Origin: Ekhidna sp.
GTDB lineage: Bacteria > Bacteroidota > Bacteroidia > Cytophagales > Cyclobacteriaceae
NCBI GenBank assembly: GCA_028821635.1
Contig: JAPPDO010000365.1
Span: 1-5,716 of the forward strand
DNA: 5,716 nt
Direction: 5' to 3'
Positions 3,985-5,716 of this stretch are shown in pieces. Position numbers and translations under genes: made by a program. The first letter of the stretch is position 1. Each line of letters opens with the position of its first letter. The notes below the pieces were generated by a model, which worked only from the letters and a program-made list of their open reading frames with translations, did not search any database and was not told the origin of the DNA.

Positions 3985-5716
3985 TGACTAAAGAATATCA
4001 AATAGAAGAAAGTCTAGTCAAGCAACTAACGGAGCTAAAATATATCCACCGACCCGATATTGTCGATAGAAAAACGCTTGAACAGAACTTCAAACAAAAA
4101 TTTGAAGCACTCAACCGAGTGCGCTTATCAGACAGTGAGTTTCTACGATTACGTGAAGAAATCATCGAGCCTGATGTATTCACGGCTTCTAAAATGCTGC
4201 GTGAAAGACAATACTTTCAGTGTAAAGATGGCACACCGCTTCATTACACTTTAGTGAATAGCAAAGAATGGTGTAAGAACGACTTTGAAATGGTCCGCCA
4301 ATTACGAATGAATACTGAAAATAGCAATCAACGCTATGACATAATTCTACTAATTAATGGCTTGCCAGTGGTTCAGATTGAATTGAAGAAACTGGACATC
4401 TCACCACGAAAAGCCATGCAGCAAATCGTGGATTACAAAAATGAACCCGGCAATGCTTATGGGAACTCATTGATGTGCTTCATGCAGTTATTCATTGTAA
4501 GCAACCGTAGCAACACCTTTTATTTTGCGAATAATAAGAATCAGCATTTTCAATTTAATGCAGACGAGCAGTTTTTACCCATTTACCAATTGGCAGATGA
4601 AGGCAACAAGAAAATAACTCACCTTGAACCATTTACTGAAAAATTCTTATCGAAATGCACTTTGGGCGAAATGATAAGTAAGTACATGGTGTTAGTAGAA
4701 AGCGAGCAGAAAATGCTTGTGATGAGACCATATCAAATTTATGCTGTAAAGGCTATTGTCGATTGTATTCACCAGAATCGAGGAAACGGATATATCTGGC
4801 ACACAACAGGGAGTGGTAAAACATTAACTTCTTTTAAAGCCTCTACTTTGTTGAAAGACAATCCGAACATTGAAAAATGCTTGTTCGTGGTTGACCGAAA
4901 AGATTTGGACAGGCAAACCCGCGAGGAGTTCAATAAATTTCAGGAAGGCAGTGTAGAAGAAAACACCAATACAGAAACATTGGTAAGGCGATTGCTTTCT
5001 ACCGACTATGCTGACAAGGTAATTGTAACCACTATTCAAAAATTAGGTTTGGCTTTGGATGCAACCAACCGGCGAAACTATAAAGAGCGATTGGAACCGT
5101 TAAGTGAGAAGCGTATGGTTTTCATTTTTGATGAGTGTCACCGTTCGCAATTTGGAGAAAACCATAAAGCCATTAAAGAATTCTTCCCAAATGCGCAACT
5201 CTTTGGTTTTACAGGCACCCCCATTTTTGATCAAAATACAAGTTATAAAATTCGTGAAGACCAATACGAAACCTATAAGACTACAGAGGCTATTTTTGAA
5301 AAGCAGTTACATGCTTATACCATTACTCATGCCATAGATGATAAAAACGTGCTGCGTTTTCATATCGACTACTTCAAAGCCCGCACTGAACCTGTTGAAA
5401 GTGGGAAAGGCAACCAAAGCCTAAAACCCGGGAAAGCAATCTCACAACAAGCCATCGCAGAAGCTATCATTGAAAAACACAATGCAGCTACCAATCAACG
5501 TAAGTTTAATGCGGTTCTAGCTACTGCATCCATCAATAATGCTATTGAATACTATCGTCTTTTTAAATCGCTTCAGGAACAGAAGAAAACGGAAGATAAA
5601 GAGTATGTACCACTCAATATCGCTTGTGTTTTCTCACCCCCCGCCCAAGGAGATAAGGACATCCAACAGATTCAGGAAGAGTTAGTGCAGGAAAAAGAAG
5701 ACAACGAGCAAAACCC
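3984..5716 (+). CDS. hsdR: Type I restriction enzyme R subunit HsdR, C-terminal part beyond window
   Basis: HsdR is the ATP-driven DNA translocase and nuclease subunit of a type I restriction-modification complex (with HsdM and HsdS); it cuts unmodified invading DNA far from the recognition site. The 577 residues here are about 55-60% of the usual 950-1050 and lack any frameshift. The N-terminal PD-(D/E)xK nuclease has D119, E133-L-K135 and the Q147-x3-Y151 motif typical of the family. The superfamily 2 motor shows Walker A T-G-S-G-K-T at 275-280, D-R-K-D-L-D-R-Q at 304-311, the DECH box at 383-386 and F-T-G-T-P (motif III) at 409-413. The sequence style matches the EcoR124I (type IC) branch, including F-S-P-P-A and Q-E-K-E-D-N near the right edge. 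The ATG at 3984 overlaps the upstream fragment's stop codon. All catalytic residues in view are intact, so it is probably functional if hsdM and hsdS are present. Confidence 0.96.
   Translation, partial: MTKEYQIEESLVKQLTELKYIHRPDIVDRKTLEQNFKQKFEALNRVRLSDSEFLRLREEIIEPDVFTASKMLRERQYFQCKDGTPLHYTLVNSKEWCKNDFEMVRQLRMNTENSNQRYDIILLINGLPVVQIELKKLDISPRKAMQQIVDYKNEPGNAYGNSLMCFMQLFIVSNRSNTFYFANNKNQHFQFNADEQFLPIYQLADEGNKKITHLEPFTEKFLSKCTLGEMISKYMVLVESEQKMLVMRPYQIYAVKAIVDCIHQNRGNGYIWHTTGSGKTLTSFKASTLLKDNPNIEKCLFVVDRKDLDRQTREEFNKFQEGSVEENTNTETLVRRLLSTDYADKVIVTTIQKLGLALDATNRRNYKERLEPLSEKRMVFIFDECHRSQFGENHKAIKEFFPNAQLFGFTGTPIFDQNTSYKIREDQYETYKTTEAIFEKQLHAYTITHAIDDKNVLRFHIDYFKARTEPVESGKGNQSLKPGKAISQQAIAEAIIEKHNAATNQRKFNAVLATASINNAIEYYRLFKSLQEQKKTEDKEYVPLNIACVFSPPAQGDKDIQQIQEELVQEKEDNEQN

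Noticed and set aside
4060..4254. Plus-strand open frame of 64 codons in another frame of hsdR
   Set aside because: It lies entirely within the clear HsdR reading frame and resembles no known protein.
4824..5039. Minus-strand open frame of 71 codons opposite the HsdR motor domain
   Set aside because: It is antisense to conserved helicase sequence and no independent evidence supports it.
5104..5337. Plus-strand open frame of 77 codons overlapping the DECH region of hsdR
   Set aside because: It is a shifted-frame shadow of hsdR, and the DECH and F-T-G-T-P motifs are in the main frame.

Overview
The window looks like part of a chromosome from the phylum Bacteroidota, probably a Cytophagales-like marine or soil bacterium (the order is a guess). 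Three things support the phylum. Start codons lack Shine-Dalgarno sequences. Exact matches to the Bacteroidota -7 promoter element (TAnnTTTG) lie just upstream of clpS, murF and a small divergent gene. ClpS and MurF have the sequence style and lengths I know from that phylum.

Positions 1 to about 3230 hold a compact set of ordinary chromosomal genes. A sodium:solute symporter gene on the minus strand is cut by the left edge. Divergent from it is a two-gene unit, clpS-recR, whose stop and start codons abut with no gap. Tail to tail with recR, with interlocked stop codons, is a gene for a 61-residue two-helix membrane protein of unknown function. A 39-bp divergent gap with two back-to-back promoter boxes separates that gene from murF, which encodes the last cytoplasmic enzyme of peptidoglycan precursor synthesis.

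Positions 3233 to 3590 hold a gene-free spacer, a complete tRNA-Val(UAC) gene and an intrinsic terminator.

Right of the terminator (3590 to the end) the character changes to accessory DNA. About 280 bp contain no intact gene, but do contain an 18-bp near-perfect palindrome and short open stretches in several frames. Next comes what looks like the C-terminal end of an XRE-type helix-turn-helix regulator. Its stop codon overlaps the start codon of hsdR, the restriction/translocation subunit of a type I restriction-modification system (EcoR124I-like). HsdR is intact from its start through the nuclease domain and most of the motor, and runs off the right edge. The modification and specificity genes (hsdM, hsdS) are not in the window.

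The core genes serve unrelated housekeeping tasks: solute uptake, N-degron proteolysis, RecA loading and cell-wall synthesis. The most notable points are the tRNA-Val/restriction-system junction with a decayed regulator and possible operator, the tight divergent promoter pair at murF that may give leaderless transcripts, and a shortened zinc-knuckle spacing in RecR. I did not find a clearly new, undescribed system.
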